From CAVTBX01 sp963733135 (GTDB taxonomy: Bacteria > Actinomycetota > Thermoleophilia > Gaiellales > Gaiellaceae): a stretch of DNA of 64,000 nucleotides. The stretch lies in NCBI GenBank assembly GCA_963733135.1, contig CAVTBX010000009.1, positions 124,001-188,000 of the forward strand, given 5' to 3'. The translations under genes were made by a program, and so were the position numbers. This document shows positions 44,578-53,357 of this stretch, one piece after another; position 1 is the stretch's first letter; each line of letters opens with the position of its first letter. Below the pieces are notes generated by a model. It worked only from the letters and a program-made list of their open reading frames with translations. It made no database searches and had not been told where the DNA came from.

Positions 44578-45492
44578 GGAGACGAGTGACGCGGAGGGCC
44601 GGCCCGGCGCCGGCCCTCCCGTGACCACGGGCTCGTCTGCACGATCACGGCCGCGACGACGACCACGCCGCCGATGAGCGTGGCGGTGCCCGGCTCCTCG
44701 GAGATCGCGAGCCAGACCCAGAGCGGGCCGAGCACGATCTCGATCAGCGTGATCAGCGCGACCTCGGCGGCGGGGATGAGCCGCGCGCCCAGAGTGAGGA
44801 AGGTCAAGCCGAGGCCCATCTGGCCCGCACCCAGCAGGACGAGGAGCCCGAGGTCGTCGCCGCCGATCTGGCTTGCGCTTGCGAACGGGACCGCGACGAC
44901 GAAGACGATCAGCTGCGACAAGCAGGTGGCGGGCGCCATCGAGATCTCCCGGTGGCGGCGGGCGATCACGACCGCGACCGCGAAGGCGAGCGTCATGAGG
45001 AGCGCGATCGCCTGCCCGCGAAGGCCTTCGCTCGACGGCCCGCCGATCATCACCGCGACGCCGCCCAGCGCGATGATCATGGCGATCCATGTGCGGCGGC
45101 TGACCCGCTCGCCGAGCGCGACCCCGGCGAGGATCGCCGCCGCCACGGGGGCGAGCGCCTGGAGGAAGAGGACGTTCGCGACCGTCGTCTCGTTCAGCGC
45201 GACGATGAAGCGAGCCCGAGGCAATCGCCGTCATGAGCGCGAACACGAGACCGGCACGGCCGATCGAGCGGAACGCGCCGACCACTTCGCCGCGGCTCGA
45301 GATCGCCACGTAGACGAGGAGCGCAAGGAAAGCGAACACCGCGCGGCCGGCGACCTGCGTCGCCGTGTCCATCGAGAGCTCGCGCTGAAGGAGCCCGGCC
45401 GTCGACCAGGCGAGCGCCGCGAGGACGATGTACGTCTGCCCTCGCCGCCGCTCGCGCCCGAGCTCGTGCGCGTCGGCCGTCGTAACCGTCAC
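44574..45492 (-). pseudogene. EamA/DMT family transporter, frame broken once
   Basis: A ten-TM drug/metabolite transporter of about 305 residues if repaired. The N-terminal EamA unit (YIVLAALAWSTAGLLQREL to ALMTAIASGS) and the rest (RFIVALNETTVANVLFLQALAPVAAAILAGVALGERVS to the C-terminal LITLIEIVLGPLWVWLAISEEP) are in different frames; the shift is near 45209-45213, where one base is extra. Both EamA units are otherwise well conserved, so sequence error is likely. Substrate unknown. Confidence 0.8.
44593..44619. terminator. Hairpin downstream of 43993 gene, inside convergent transporter end
   Basis: GGAGGGCCGG (44593-44602) pairs with CCGGCCCTCC (44610-44619) around a short loop, giving a very stable stem of at least 10 bp. 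It lies 16 bp after the rightward stop and within the last codons of the leftward EamA gene. Confidence 0.65.
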
Positions 45493-45593
45493 CGCCGCTA
45501 GTGAATCAGCCGCGGGCGCACATCGCGGCGATCGTCTCTCAGAGCAGACGACTCAGTGCGGTTGCCGCACCGCTCGGATAGCGTCGCGGCCGA

Positions 45594-46599
45594 ATGCCCA
45601 GGATCGCCGACGCGCACAACGACCTGCTCATGGAGCTCGCCTACCGAAAGGCAGAGTCCAACCCGTTTGCGACGCACTGGCTCCCGAAGCTCCAAGCCGG
45701 CGGGGTCGGGCTCCAGGTCTGCGCGCTCTATCCGACGTTCGACCTGACGCCCGAGGCGGCGCTTCGGACGACTCTCGAGCAGATAGCGTGCCTGGCATCG
45801 CGCCGCCCGGGAGAACTCCGAGGACGTGCTCCTCGTCCGCACGAAGCGCGACCTCGACGAGGTCGAGGCGGGCGACCGGATCGGGCTCGTCCTCTCCGTC
45901 GAGGGGGCCGAGCCGTTCGGGCTCGATCCGGGCATGGCCGAGGTCTACTGGGAGCTCGGCGTCAGGCTCGTCGGGCTGACGTGGAATCGCCGGAACGCAT
46001 TCGCGGACGGCGCCGCCGAGACGCCGACAGGAGGCCTGAGCGCGCTCGGCTGCGAGCTCGTCGACCGGCTCGTGTCGCTCGGGATCGCCATCGACCTCGC
46101 GCATGCGTCCGAGCGGACGTTCGAGGAGGTGCTCTCCCGCGTCGTCGACACGCCCGTCCTCGTGAGCCACGCGGGGTGCCGCGCGCTCCTCGACACGCCG
46201 AGGAACGTGTCGGACGACAACCTGCGGGCGATTGCAGACCGCGGCGGCGTCCTCGGCCTCATGGCGCTCCCGCTCGTCATCGATCCCGACGAGCCGACGA
46301 TCGACCGCCTCATCGACCATCTCGACCACGCTGTCTCCGTGATGGGCATCGAGGGCGTCGCCCTCGGCGGCGACTTCGTCCGCCAGCTCGCCCGCTCGGG
46401 AGCCGTCTACGGAGAGGTGACCCACGGGCTCCTCCCACCCGGTCAGACGCTCGACTCCGCTATCGACGAGCTCGAGGGCCCGGAGGACTACCCGAAGCTC
46501 GTCGCCGCGCTGGAGCGCCGCGGCTACGGGGGCGACGACCTCGAGCGGATCCTGTGGCGGAACCTCGTCCGCGTGATCCGCCGGGCGCTTCCCGTCTAG
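45594..46599 (+). pseudogene. Membrane dipeptidase (M19, renal dipeptidase-like), frame broken once
   Basis: A zinc-dependent dipeptidase of about 334 residues if repaired. IADAHNDLLMELAYR near residue 4 has the HxD metal motif; SVEGAEPFGLDPGMAEVYWELGVRLVGLTWNRRNAFADG holds the bridging Glu; later IDLAHASERTFEEVLSR and VLVSHAGCRAL supply His ligands, with ALGGDFV near the end. The frame shifts near 45790, where an extra base turns AAWHRAARENSEDVLLVRT out of frame. Families act on dipeptides with a D-residue or beta-lactams. Its stop overlaps the convergent membrane-protein gene. Confidence 0.82.
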
Positions 46600-46958
46600 C
46601 CCTGATTGCGCTGCTCGTCCGGGTGGTGACGCCCGTGGTAGCTGATCAGCGTGCAGAGGAGCCCGACGAGCGCTACGCCGGGGCCGACTTCGAAGGCGAG
46701 GCGCGACTCGTCCGTCCGCTCGACCCCCGTCAGGAGGCCGCCGACTGCGATCCAGACGGCCGCGAAGATCGCCGGGAGGAGGAGCAGAATCACCGTCCAG
46801 TTGTGCCACGGTCGGGCACGTCGCTCCCAGAGCACGTAGTCGGCGGCGGCCAAGACGGCCACGACGACGGCCGGCCCGATGCCCGTGACGATCTCGCCGG
46901 ACAGCACGGCCACGCAGGCCGCCCCGAAGAGGGCTCCAAGCGTCAAGTACTTCGGCAC
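46596..46958 (-). CDS. Small four-TM membrane protein
   Basis: A 120-residue protein with TM segments LTLGALFGAACVAVLSGEI, IGPAVVVAVLAAADYVLW, WTVILLLLPAIFAAVWIAVGGLL and VGPGVALVGLLCTLISY, and a His-rich tail (HGRHHPDEQRNQ). No family recognised. ATG start; divergent from the DUF47-pit operon, with a PHO box between them. Confidence 0.7.
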   Translation of the reverse strand: MPKYLTLGALFGAACVAVLSGEIVTGIGPAVVVAVLAAADYVLWERRARPWHNWTVILLLLPAIFAAVWIAVGGLLTGVERTDESRLAFEVGPGVALVGLLCTLISYHGRHHPDEQRNQG

Positions 46959-46978
46959 GGCGTCGCAGCGTAACCGGG

Positions 46979-47007
46979 GTTCAGAGAGCGTTCACCACTC
47001 CTCCACA
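46979..47007 (+). promoter_or_regulatory. PHO box upstream of DUF47-pit
   Basis: Heptamers GTTCAGA (46979), GTTCACC (46990) and CTCCACA (47001) repeat every 11 bp, the spacing of actinobacterial PhoP sites (consensus GTTCACC). The box ends 35 bp before the DUF47 start. Confidence 0.75.
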
Positions 47008-47041
47008 CATGTGTCCGGCGGCGTTAGAGTCCCGCGCGCCC

Positions 47042-47662
47042 GTGAAGCTGAGCCTCATCCCGCGCACCAGCGCCTTCTTCGACCTCTTCACCGAGGCGGG
47101 AGAGAACGCGCTGGCGGCTGCGCGCAAGGCGGAGACGCGCTTTCGCGAGTACCCGAGCTCGTCCGTGACGCAGGCGTCCGTGAAGGAGGTCGAGCACGCG
47201 GGCGACCGGATCACGCGGGACCTCATCCAGCTCCTGAACACGCAGTACGTGACGCCGTTCGACCGGGAGGACATTTTCGCGCTCGCCACGGCGCTCGACG
47301 ATGTCGTCGACCACATCGACGAGGCCACGGACCTGCTCGAGATCTACGACGTGGAAGCGACGGCGAAGCCCGCGCTCGAGCAGTGCCGCATCCTCGTGGG
47401 CGCGGTCGAGGAGCTTGCCGCAGCGGTCGCCGACCTCAAGGGCCGGACCGGGGTGCAGGAGCGGCTCGTGAGGCTGAAGGAGCTCGAGGACGACGGCGAC
47501 CGGGTCTCACGGGATGCGATCGCATCGCTCTTCCAGGACTCGAGGATCGACCCGCTCGTGGTCATCCGCTGGAAGGACATCTTCGAGGCGCTCGAAGACG
47601 CGATCGATGCGGCCGAGACGGCCGCGAACGTCGTCGGGAACATTCTCGTGAAGAACGCCTAA
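47042..47662 (+). CDS. DUF47/PhoU-like Pit accessory protein
   Basis: A 206-residue all-helical protein of the DUF47 family (PhoU-fold), commonly encoded before Pit transporters. LSLIPRTSAFFDLFTEAGENALAAARK starts the fold; VKEVEHAGDRITRDLIQLL near residue 45 and RLKELEDDGDRVSRDAIASLF near 144 are the two E-x-x-x-D metal-cluster motifs typical of PhoU-like proteins. GTG start, 5 bp before pit. Probably modulates Pit activity or links it to Pho signalling. Confidence 0.93.
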   Translation: MKLSLIPRTSAFFDLFTEAGENALAAARKAETRFREYPSSSVTQASVKEVEHAGDRITRDLIQLLNTQYVTPFDREDIFALATALDDVVDHIDEATDLLEIYDVEATAKPALEQCRILVGAVEELAAAVADLKGRTGVQERLVRLKELEDDGDRVSRDAIASLFQDSRIDPLVVIRWKDIFEALEDAIDAAETAANVVGNILVKNA

Positions 47663-47667
47663 GCGCC

Positions 47668-48762
47668 GTGGAGCTCGACTTCCTGCTGATCGCCGTCGTC
47701 GTGATGGCGCTCTTCTTCGACTTCACGAACGGGTTCCATGACGCGGCGAACGCGATCGCGACTGCCGTGTCGACTCGGGCGCTCTCACCGCGGATCGCCG
47801 TCCTCATGTCCGCGGCTCTGAACTTTGCAGGCGCGTTCGTCTCCCTCGAGGTAGCTGCCACGGTCGCGAAGGACGTCGTCGTGCCGGAAGCCATCAGTCT
47901 CGACGTCGTTCTCGCCGGCCTCGTCGGCGCCATCACCTGGAACCTGATCACGTGGTACCTCGGCCTCCCGTCCAGCTCGAGCCATGCGCTGATCGGCGGG
48001 GTTGCAGGCTCGGCCGTCGCCGCGAACGGCCTCGACGTCGTCCAGTGGAGCGGCCTGAGAGAAAAGGTGCTGATCCCCTCGCTCGTCGCCCCGTTCCTCG
48101 GTGTCGTGACCGCCGCGCTCCTCATGCTCGCGATCCTCTGGATCATCCGCCGGCGCTCGCCCGGCCTCGTGAACCGTGTGTTTCGCCGTCTTCAGGTCAT
48201 CTCGGCGGGGTTCGTCTCGTTCACCCACGGCACGAACGACGCGCAGAAGACGATGGGGATCATCGCGCTCGCGCTCATCGCATCCGGGAATCTGTCAGCC
48301 GAGGGTTTCGACCTGCCGCTATGGGTGATCGTGAGCGCTGCGGCGGCGATGGCCGCCGGAACCTACGCGGGCGGCTGGCGGATCATCCGGACCCTCGGCC
48401 AGCGGATCGCAAAGCTCGAGCCGCCGCAGGGGTTCGCCGCCGAGTCGGCGACCGCGGGGATTCTCTTTGCTACGGCGCACTACGGTTTTCCGGTTTCGAC
48501 GACGCACACGATCTCCGGCTCCGTCCTCGGTGCCGGAGCGATCCCACGCTTCTCGGCCGTGCGCTGGGGCGTCGCCGGCAACATCGTCGTCGCCTGGATC
48601 ATCACCGTGCCGAGCGCGGCACTTGTAGGAGCCGCCATGGAGGTCTTGACTCGCCTTCCGGGCGGCGCGCTCCTCGTCTTCCTCCTCGCCGCAGGGATCG
48701 CGGGCGCGGCCTTCTTCGCGCGAACGCTCCAGACGAGGCGGCTGGCGCCACAGCCGGGCTAG
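47668..48762 (+). CDS. pit: Low-affinity phosphate permease, PiT family
   Basis: A 364-residue inorganic phosphate (metal-phosphate)/H+ symporter. The two PiT signature repeats are FDFTNGFHDAANAIATAVSTRALSP near residue 16 and SFTHGTNDAQKTMGIIALALIASG near 186, with conserved Asn-Gly-x-(H/N)-Asp. The SSSSHALIGGV turn near 104 and its partner TTHTISGSVLGAGA near 277 are also present. About ten TM segments. GTG start, co-transcribed with the DUF47 gene behind a PHO box, an unusual setting for a low-affinity carrier. Confidence 0.95.
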   Translation: MELDFLLIAVVVMALFFDFTNGFHDAANAIATAVSTRALSPRIAVLMSAALNFAGAFVSLEVAATVAKDVVVPEAISLDVVLAGLVGAITWNLITWYLGLPSSSSHALIGGVAGSAVAANGLDVVQWSGLREKVLIPSLVAPFLGVVTAALLMLAILWIIRRRSPGLVNRVFRRLQVISAGFVSFTHGTNDAQKTMGIIALALIASGNLSAEGFDLPLWVIVSAAAAMAAGTYAGGWRIIRTLGQRIAKLEPPQGFAAESATAGILFATAHYGFPVSTTHTISGSVLGAGAIPRFSAVRWGVAGNIVVAWIITVPSAALVGAAMEVLTRLPGGALLVFLLAAGIAGAAFFARTLQTRRLAPQPG

Positions 48763-48774
48763 CGGCTTCGCCGC

Positions 48775-49473
48775 CTACTCCCCGATCGGCCTTCCGTTTG
48801 CCGACCCGTCCGGGTGGGACGCGTCGGTGAACTCGCGGAACTCGCCCGTGACGAGATAGGCGGTCTGCTCGCCGATGTCGACTGCGTGGTCGCCGATCCG
48901 CTCGAGACAGCGGGAGACGAGAATCATGCGGAGTCCCCACTCGCGGCGCTCTTCGTCGGTTCCGAGCGCCAGAACGTCGTGAACCAGCAGCCGGTTGGCC
49001 GTGTCGATCTCCTCGTCGAGATAGACGAGCTGCTCAGCGCGCTCGACATCCCGCTCACGGAACGACGCGACCGAGATCTTCAGCATCTCCTCCGCGCGGA
49101 CGCCCATCGCCTCGAGCCCCTCGACGAGGCTCGCATCCCCTTCGAGGGCGCGCGCGAGCTTCACCAGCTTGGCGATCGTGACGCAGTAGTCGGCCGCGCG
49201 CTCGAGGTGCAGGTTGACGTGCAGCATTCCGAGGACGAGGCGGAGATCGGCCGCCACGGGGGTCTGGCGGGCCAAAAGCCGCTCGATGCCCTCCTGGATC
49301 CAGATGTAGCGGCGGTCGATCGTGTCGTCGAAGACGATGACCTCCTCGGCGAGCTCTCCGTCGCCGGACCGGAGCGCGCCGAGTGCGCCGCGCAGGGCGC
49401 GGACGACGAGCTCGCACTCGTCGGTGAGGCTCTCCTCCAGCTCCTCGAGCTCCTGATGGAACGTCGCCCTCAT
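48775..49473 (-). CDS. phoU: Phosphate transport system regulator PhoU
   Basis: A 232-residue helical protein with two PhoU repeats. The first has FHQELEELEESLTDECELVVRALRGALGAL and IVFDDTIDRRYIWIQEGIERLLARQTPVAADLRLVLGML; the second has EEMLKISVASFRERDVERAEQLVYLDEEID and LRMILVSRCLERIGDHAVDIGEQTAYLV, each with the E-x-x-x-D metal site. Its start overlaps the PstB stop. PhoU passes the state of the Pst transporter to the Pho kinase and represses the regulon when phosphate is ample. Confidence 0.96.
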   Translation of the reverse strand: MRATFHQELEELEESLTDECELVVRALRGALGALRSGDGELAEEVIVFDDTIDRRYIWIQEGIERLLARQTPVAADLRLVLGMLHVNLHLERAADYCVTIAKLVKLARALEGDASLVEGLEAMGVRAEEMLKISVASFRERDVERAEQLVYLDEEIDTANRLLVHDVLALGTDEERREWGLRMILVSRCLERIGDHAVDIGEQTAYLVTGEFREFTDASHPDGSANGRPIGE

Positions 49474-50345
49474 CCGAATCGCCCCGTCACGTAGTCCTCG
49501 GTTCGCTTGTCGGACGGGTTCGTGAAGATCTTCGTAGTCGCGTCGTACTCGACGAGGATTCCCGTCCGCTGACCTTCTTCCCCGAGCTCGACGCTGAAGA
49601 ACGCCGTCATGTCGGCGACCCGCGCAGCCTGCTGCATGTTGTGGGTGACGACGACGATCGTGAACTCCTTCTTGAGCTCGTCCATCAGGTCCTCGATCCG
49701 CGTCGTCGCGATCGGGTCGAGCGCCGAGGCGGGCTCGTCCATCAGGATCACCTCCGGCTCGACCGCGATGCAGCGCGCGATGCAGAGGCGCTGCTGCTGG
49801 CCGCCCGAGAGGCTGAGGGCACCCTCCTTGAGCCGGTCGCCGACCTCGTCCCAGAGCGCCGCCCGGCGGAGCGCGTCCTCGACCCGGTCGTTGAGGTTCT
49901 CCGTCATGCCGAGGACGCGCGGGCCGAACGCAACGTTGTCGTAGATCGACTTCGGGAACGGGTTTGGCTTCTGGAAGACCATTCCGATCCGTTTCCGGAC
50001 CTCGACGGCGTCCACGTCGCTGCCGTACAGGTCGACTCCGTGATAGTCGATCGTCCCGTCGACGACCGCGCCGGGAATGAGGTCGTTCATGCGGTTGAAG
50101 CAGCGGATGAATGTGCTCTTGCCGCAGCCCGACGGGCCGATGAAGGCTGTTACGTAGTTCCGGTAGACGTCGATGCTCACGTCCTTGATGGCGCGCTTGC
50201 CGTTGTACGCGACGGCCAAGTCGTCGACGTGGAAGACGACGTCGTTCGACCCGCGGCTCTCGGCGGCGGGACGGCTCTTGGCGAGTTGGCTGGGGTTCAG
50301 GGCCGGCACTTGGGCGGGAGTCTGGGTTTCAGTCATTGTCACCAT
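49470..50345 (-). CDS. pstB: Phosphate ABC transporter ATP-binding protein
   Basis: PstB powers high-affinity phosphate import. The 291-residue protein has a variable N-terminal extension of about 35 residues, Walker A GPSGCGKSTFIRCFNRMNDLIPG near residue 71, Q-loop MVFQKPNPFPKSIYDNVAFGPR near 122, signature LSLSGGQQQRLCIARCIAVEP near 180, Walker B VILMDEPASALDP near 201 and the H-loop VTHNMQQAARVADM near 236. ATG start overlaps the pstA stop (ATGGTGA). Confidence 0.97.
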   Translation of the reverse strand: MVTMTETQTPAQVPALNPSQLAKSRPAAESRGSNDVVFHVDDLAVAYNGKRAIKDVSIDVYRNYVTAFIGPSGCGKSTFIRCFNRMNDLIPGAVVDGTIDYHGVDLYGSDVDAVEVRKRIGMVFQKPNPFPKSIYDNVAFGPRVLGMTENLNDRVEDALRRAALWDEVGDRLKEGALSLSGGQQQRLCIARCIAVEPEVILMDEPASALDPIATTRIEDLMDELKKEFTIVVVTHNMQQAARVADMTAFFSVELGEEGQRTGILVEYDATTKIFTNPSDKRTEDYVTGRFG

Positions 50346-51218
50346 TTCTGCTGGTAGTGGTTGCGAATCCAGATCGCGAAGGCGTTCATGGTGAGCAGGA
50401 TGGCGAGGAGGACGATAATGCCTGCCGCCGCGAGTAGACGGAACTCATCCTGCGGCCTCGAGATCCACTGGAAGATCTGGATCGGAAGAGCGGTGAAGTC
50501 CCCGAGCAGCGTCGGGTTGAACGCGACGTACTGGAGTGCGCCGACGAGCAGGAGCGGAGCGGTCTCGCCGATCGCCCGTGAGAGGGCGAGGATCGAGCCG
50601 GTGGCTATGCCGGGAATCGCCGCTGGGAGCACTTGCCGCGAGACGACCTGCCACTGGGTCGCGCCGAGCGCGTAGCCGCCTTGGCGGATCGAGTCCGGGA
50701 CTGCCCGGATGCGCCTCACGGCTCGCCACGATCAGGATCGGCAAGGCGAGCAGTGTCAGGATCATCGCACCGGCCAGCAGGACCCGTCCGAGCCCGAGCC
50801 CACGCACGAGAAAGGCGAGCCCGAGAATTCCGTAGACGATCGATGGCACCGCAGCGAGGTTCTGGATGTTGATCTCGAGCAGCCGGTTGTACCAGCGCTC
50901 CCGGTCCGCGTACTCCTCGAGGTAGACGGCGGTACCGACGCCGAGTGGGACAGCCATGATGAGCAGAGAGTCCCATGAGGTAGATCGTCCCGAGGATCGC
51001 CGGGCCGGGCGCCGGCGCGGTCGGGCAAAGTCGACGGAGGGTCGAAGAGCAAGACAAGGTCGAGGTATTGGAGGCCCTTGCGGAAGACGTCGATCAGGAG
51101 CGACCGCGAGAAGGACGAAGCCGACCGTGATCGAGACGAGCAGAAGTGCATGGAAGATCCCGCCGCGTACTCGTGCTCCTGTGTCGGTGCTGCGGAGGTC
51201 GAGGGGAGCGACGCTCAC
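50339..51218 (-). pseudogene. pstA: Phosphate ABC transporter permease PstA, with about four frame breaks
   Basis: The second permease of the Pst transporter, about 290 residues if repaired. Pieces in order of translation: FHALLLVSITVGFVLLAVA; SLLIDVFRKGLQYLDLVLLFDPPSTLP; PAILGTIYLMGL; then SLLIMAVPLGVGTAVYLEEYADRERWYNRLLEINIQNLAAVPSIVYGILGLAFLVRGLGLG; and IRAVPDSIRQGGYALGATQWQVVSRQVLPAAIPGIATGSILALSRAIGETAPLL with the EAA loop. Breaks fall near 51110, 51030, 50970 and 50715. The GTG at 51218 overlaps the pstC stop. The conserved coding pieces make sequence error more likely than decay. Confidence 0.85.
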
Positions 51219-52150
51219 TCGTAGACCTCCCGCCACCTCCGCACGAGGCGGATGGCGATCATGTTCATGACGAGCGTGAAGGCGAAGAGCGTCAGGCCGA
51301 CCGCGAAGATCGTCTTGTACTCGATCGAGCCGGTCGGAACGTCGCCGATCCCGGTCGCGCCGATGAACGCAGTCATCGTCTCCGCGGTCTCACGTGGATC
51401 GAACGTGAGCTTCGGGAGCGTGCCGGCAGCGATCAGGACGATCATCGTCTCGCCGATCGCCCGGCTGATCGCAAGCACGTAGCTCGCGATGATTCCCGAG
51501 AACGCGGCGGGCACCACGATGCGCGTCGACACGTGGAGCCGCGTCGAGCCGAGTGCATAGGCACCGGCCCGCAAGTCACCGGGCACGGCGGACATCGCGT
51601 CCTCGGAAATCGATGCGACTGTCGGGATCAGCATGACTCCCATCACGAGCCCGGCCGAGAGGACGTTGAAGATGCTGACGCCGGTTCCGAGGTCCTCGAG
51701 GAGCGGCGTGAAGAACGTGAGTGCGAAGAAGCCGTAGACCACCGTTGGGATCCCGGCCAGAATCTCGAGCGCCGGCTTCAGCCACCTGCGGACGCGCTCG
51801 CTCGCGTATTCGCTCAGGTAGATGGCCGCGCCAAGGCCGAACGGCATGCAGACGACGCACGCCCAGAACGTGACCGTGAGCGTCCCGACGACGAGCGGTA
51901 GGACGCCGAAGCTCTGCGGGGTGAAGAGCGGGGCCCAGTCGGTCCCCGTGATGTAGTCGATGAAGTTGACCTCGCGGAAGAAGTCGAGCGCGGGCTGAAG
52001 CAGCGCCGCGATGATCCCGATTGTGGTCGCGACGGAAACGGCCGCGCAGAGGCCGAGGAGGATCTTGATGAGATCCTCCCCGTACCTCCGGCGCTCCGCG
52101 CGCAGCCGGATGACCGGCTGCGGGCGGACGAGGGCGTCGCGGGTCGCCAA
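51215..52150 (-). CDS. pstC: Phosphate ABC transporter permease PstC
   Basis: A 311-residue permease with six TM segments, intact. Landmarks: LIKILLGLCAAVSVATTIGIIAALL, FGVLPLVVGTLTVTFWACVVCMPFGLGAAIYLSEYA, ILAGIPTVVYGFFALTFFTPLL and the EAA-loop AMSAVPGDLRAGAYALGSTRLHVSTRIVVPAAFSGIIASYVLAISRAIGETM. TTG start at 52150. Between pstS and pstA, its frame is unbroken although both neighbours are interrupted. Confidence 0.93.
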   Translation of the reverse strand: MATRDALVRPQPVIRLRAERRRYGEDLIKILLGLCAAVSVATTIGIIAALLQPALDFFREVNFIDYITGTDWAPLFTPQSFGVLPLVVGTLTVTFWACVVCMPFGLGAAIYLSEYASERVRRWLKPALEILAGIPTVVYGFFALTFFTPLLEDLGTGVSIFNVLSAGLVMGVMLIPTVASISEDAMSAVPGDLRAGAYALGSTRLHVSTRIVVPAAFSGIIASYVLAISRAIGETMIVLIAAGTLPKLTFDPRETAETMTAFIGATGIGDVPTGSIEYKTIFAVGLTLFAFTLVMNMIAIRLVRRWREVYE

Positions 52151-52153
52151 GGT

Positions 52154-53176
52154 CTAGGTCGCCCGCCGACTCGATCGCGGTCTCGAGGTTGTCCTGCTGC
52201 TCCTGAACCTGCTCGTCTGGCATCGAGATGAACCGTGCCTGCTCCGTAATGGTCGTCAGGTTCTCGAAGTAGAAGCGCAGGAACTCTTGCACTTCCGGCC
52301 GCGCGAGCGACTCGTTCTTCACGTAGACGAAGAGCGGCCGGGAGAGCGGGCGTGTATGAGCCGTCCTGCGCCGTCTCGGCGCTCGGCGCTACGCAACCCT
52401 CGCCGCCGTCGACCTCGAGGGCCTTGAGCGTGTCCTGGTTCTCTTCGTAGTACGAGAAGCCGAAGTACCCGAGCGCTCCTTCGTCACCCTGGACGGCGCG
52501 GACCGTGACGTTGTCGTCCTCCGTTGCCGCGTAGTCGGAGCGGCTCGCACCCTCCTCGCCGTTGATCACATCGGTGAAGTAGTCGAACGTGCCGGAGTCC
52601 GTACCGGCGCCGGCGAGGCTCATCGGTTGGTCGGGATAGTCGCCGCCGGGTACGTCCTGCCAGTTACTGACCTTGGACTTGGGCTCCCAGATCGCGTTCA
52701 ACTGCTCCACCGTCAGGCAGGTCGGCCCAGTCGTTCTCAGGGTTCACGACGACGGTCAGCGCGTCGACGGCCACCTGAAACTCGGTGTACTCGATCGCGT
52801 TCTCCTCACAGCCGGGCACCTCGGTCGGCTCGTCGTCCTTGATGGGTCTCGAGGCGTTCGAGATGTCGGTCTCGCCGACGCAGAAGCGCTCGAAGCCGCC
52901 TCCTGTGCCGGACGTGCCGACCGTGATGTTGACGTTGGGCTGCTCCTCGCGGAAGAGCTCCGCAGCGGAGGTGGTCAGCGGCCCGACCGTGCTCGAACCG
53001 TCGGCCTGGATCTTGCCCGAGAGCTCCTCGGACGCGCCCGTCTCGGCCGTGGTGTCGTCGCCGCCCGCAGCCGAGCCGCTGTCTTCGTCGTCGCGGCCAC
53101 AGCCCGCGGCAACACCGGCCAAGAGCAGCACGGCGAGCACGGGCAGGAGGAGCCGCAGATATCGGCGAAAGCTCAC
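52154..53176 (-). pseudogene. pstS: Phosphate-binding lipoprotein PstS, with two or three frame breaks
   Basis: The periplasmic-type receptor of the Pst system, tethered as a lipoprotein (lipobox VAAGC). Translation runs from GTG 53176 (Shine-Dalgarno AAGGGAG) through GKIQADGSSTVGPLTTSAAELFREEQPN, GTGGGFERFCVGETDISNASRPI to DWADLP, then changes frame near 52715 (LTVEQLNAIWEPKSKVSNWQDVP, AGTDSGTFDYFTDVINGEEG, EGALGYFGFSYYEEN) and again near 52350 (FVYVKNESLARPEVQEFLRFYFEN). A last shift before the pstC start is needed for a sensible stop. Phosphate contacts such as the DGSST and GTDSGTF loops are intact. Confidence 0.88.
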
Positions 53177-53235
53177 GTTTCTCCCTTCCTTTCGAGGCAT
53201 TGAGACCGAGTGTTCCGGCCGCTAGGAGCAGCGTG

Positions 53236-53275
53236 GGCTGAAACTTCGTGAACGAATGGAGAACGAGTGGTGAAG
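53236..53275 (-). promoter_or_regulatory. PHO box upstream of pstS
   Basis: On the minus strand, four heptamers every 11 bp: CTTCACC (53269-53275), GTTCTCC (53258-53264), GTTCACG (53247-53253) and TTCAGCC (53236-53242). They match GTTCACC and end about 60 bp before the pstS start. This is the clearest PhoP-type site in the window. Confidence 0.88.
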
Positions 53276-53281
53276 CCCGTA

Positions 53282-53344
53282 GTCGAATCGCGCCGCTTGT
53301 TGCGCGATTCGACGTCTAGGAGCGGCGCGGAGCGCCGCGTTCAC
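53282..53344 (-). repeat. Family R repeat, copy R2
   Basis: Two hairpins: a perfect 12-bp stem GTCGAATCGCGC / GCGCGATTCGAC (53282-53313, 8-nt loop) and GCGGCGC-GGA-GCGCCGC (53322-53338), ending GTTCAC. It lies between the phoR-like gene end and the pstS PHO box, 7 bp from the box. The first hairpin seen in other copies is not evident. Confidence 0.8.
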
Positions 53345-53357
53345 ATAGCGCTGCGGC

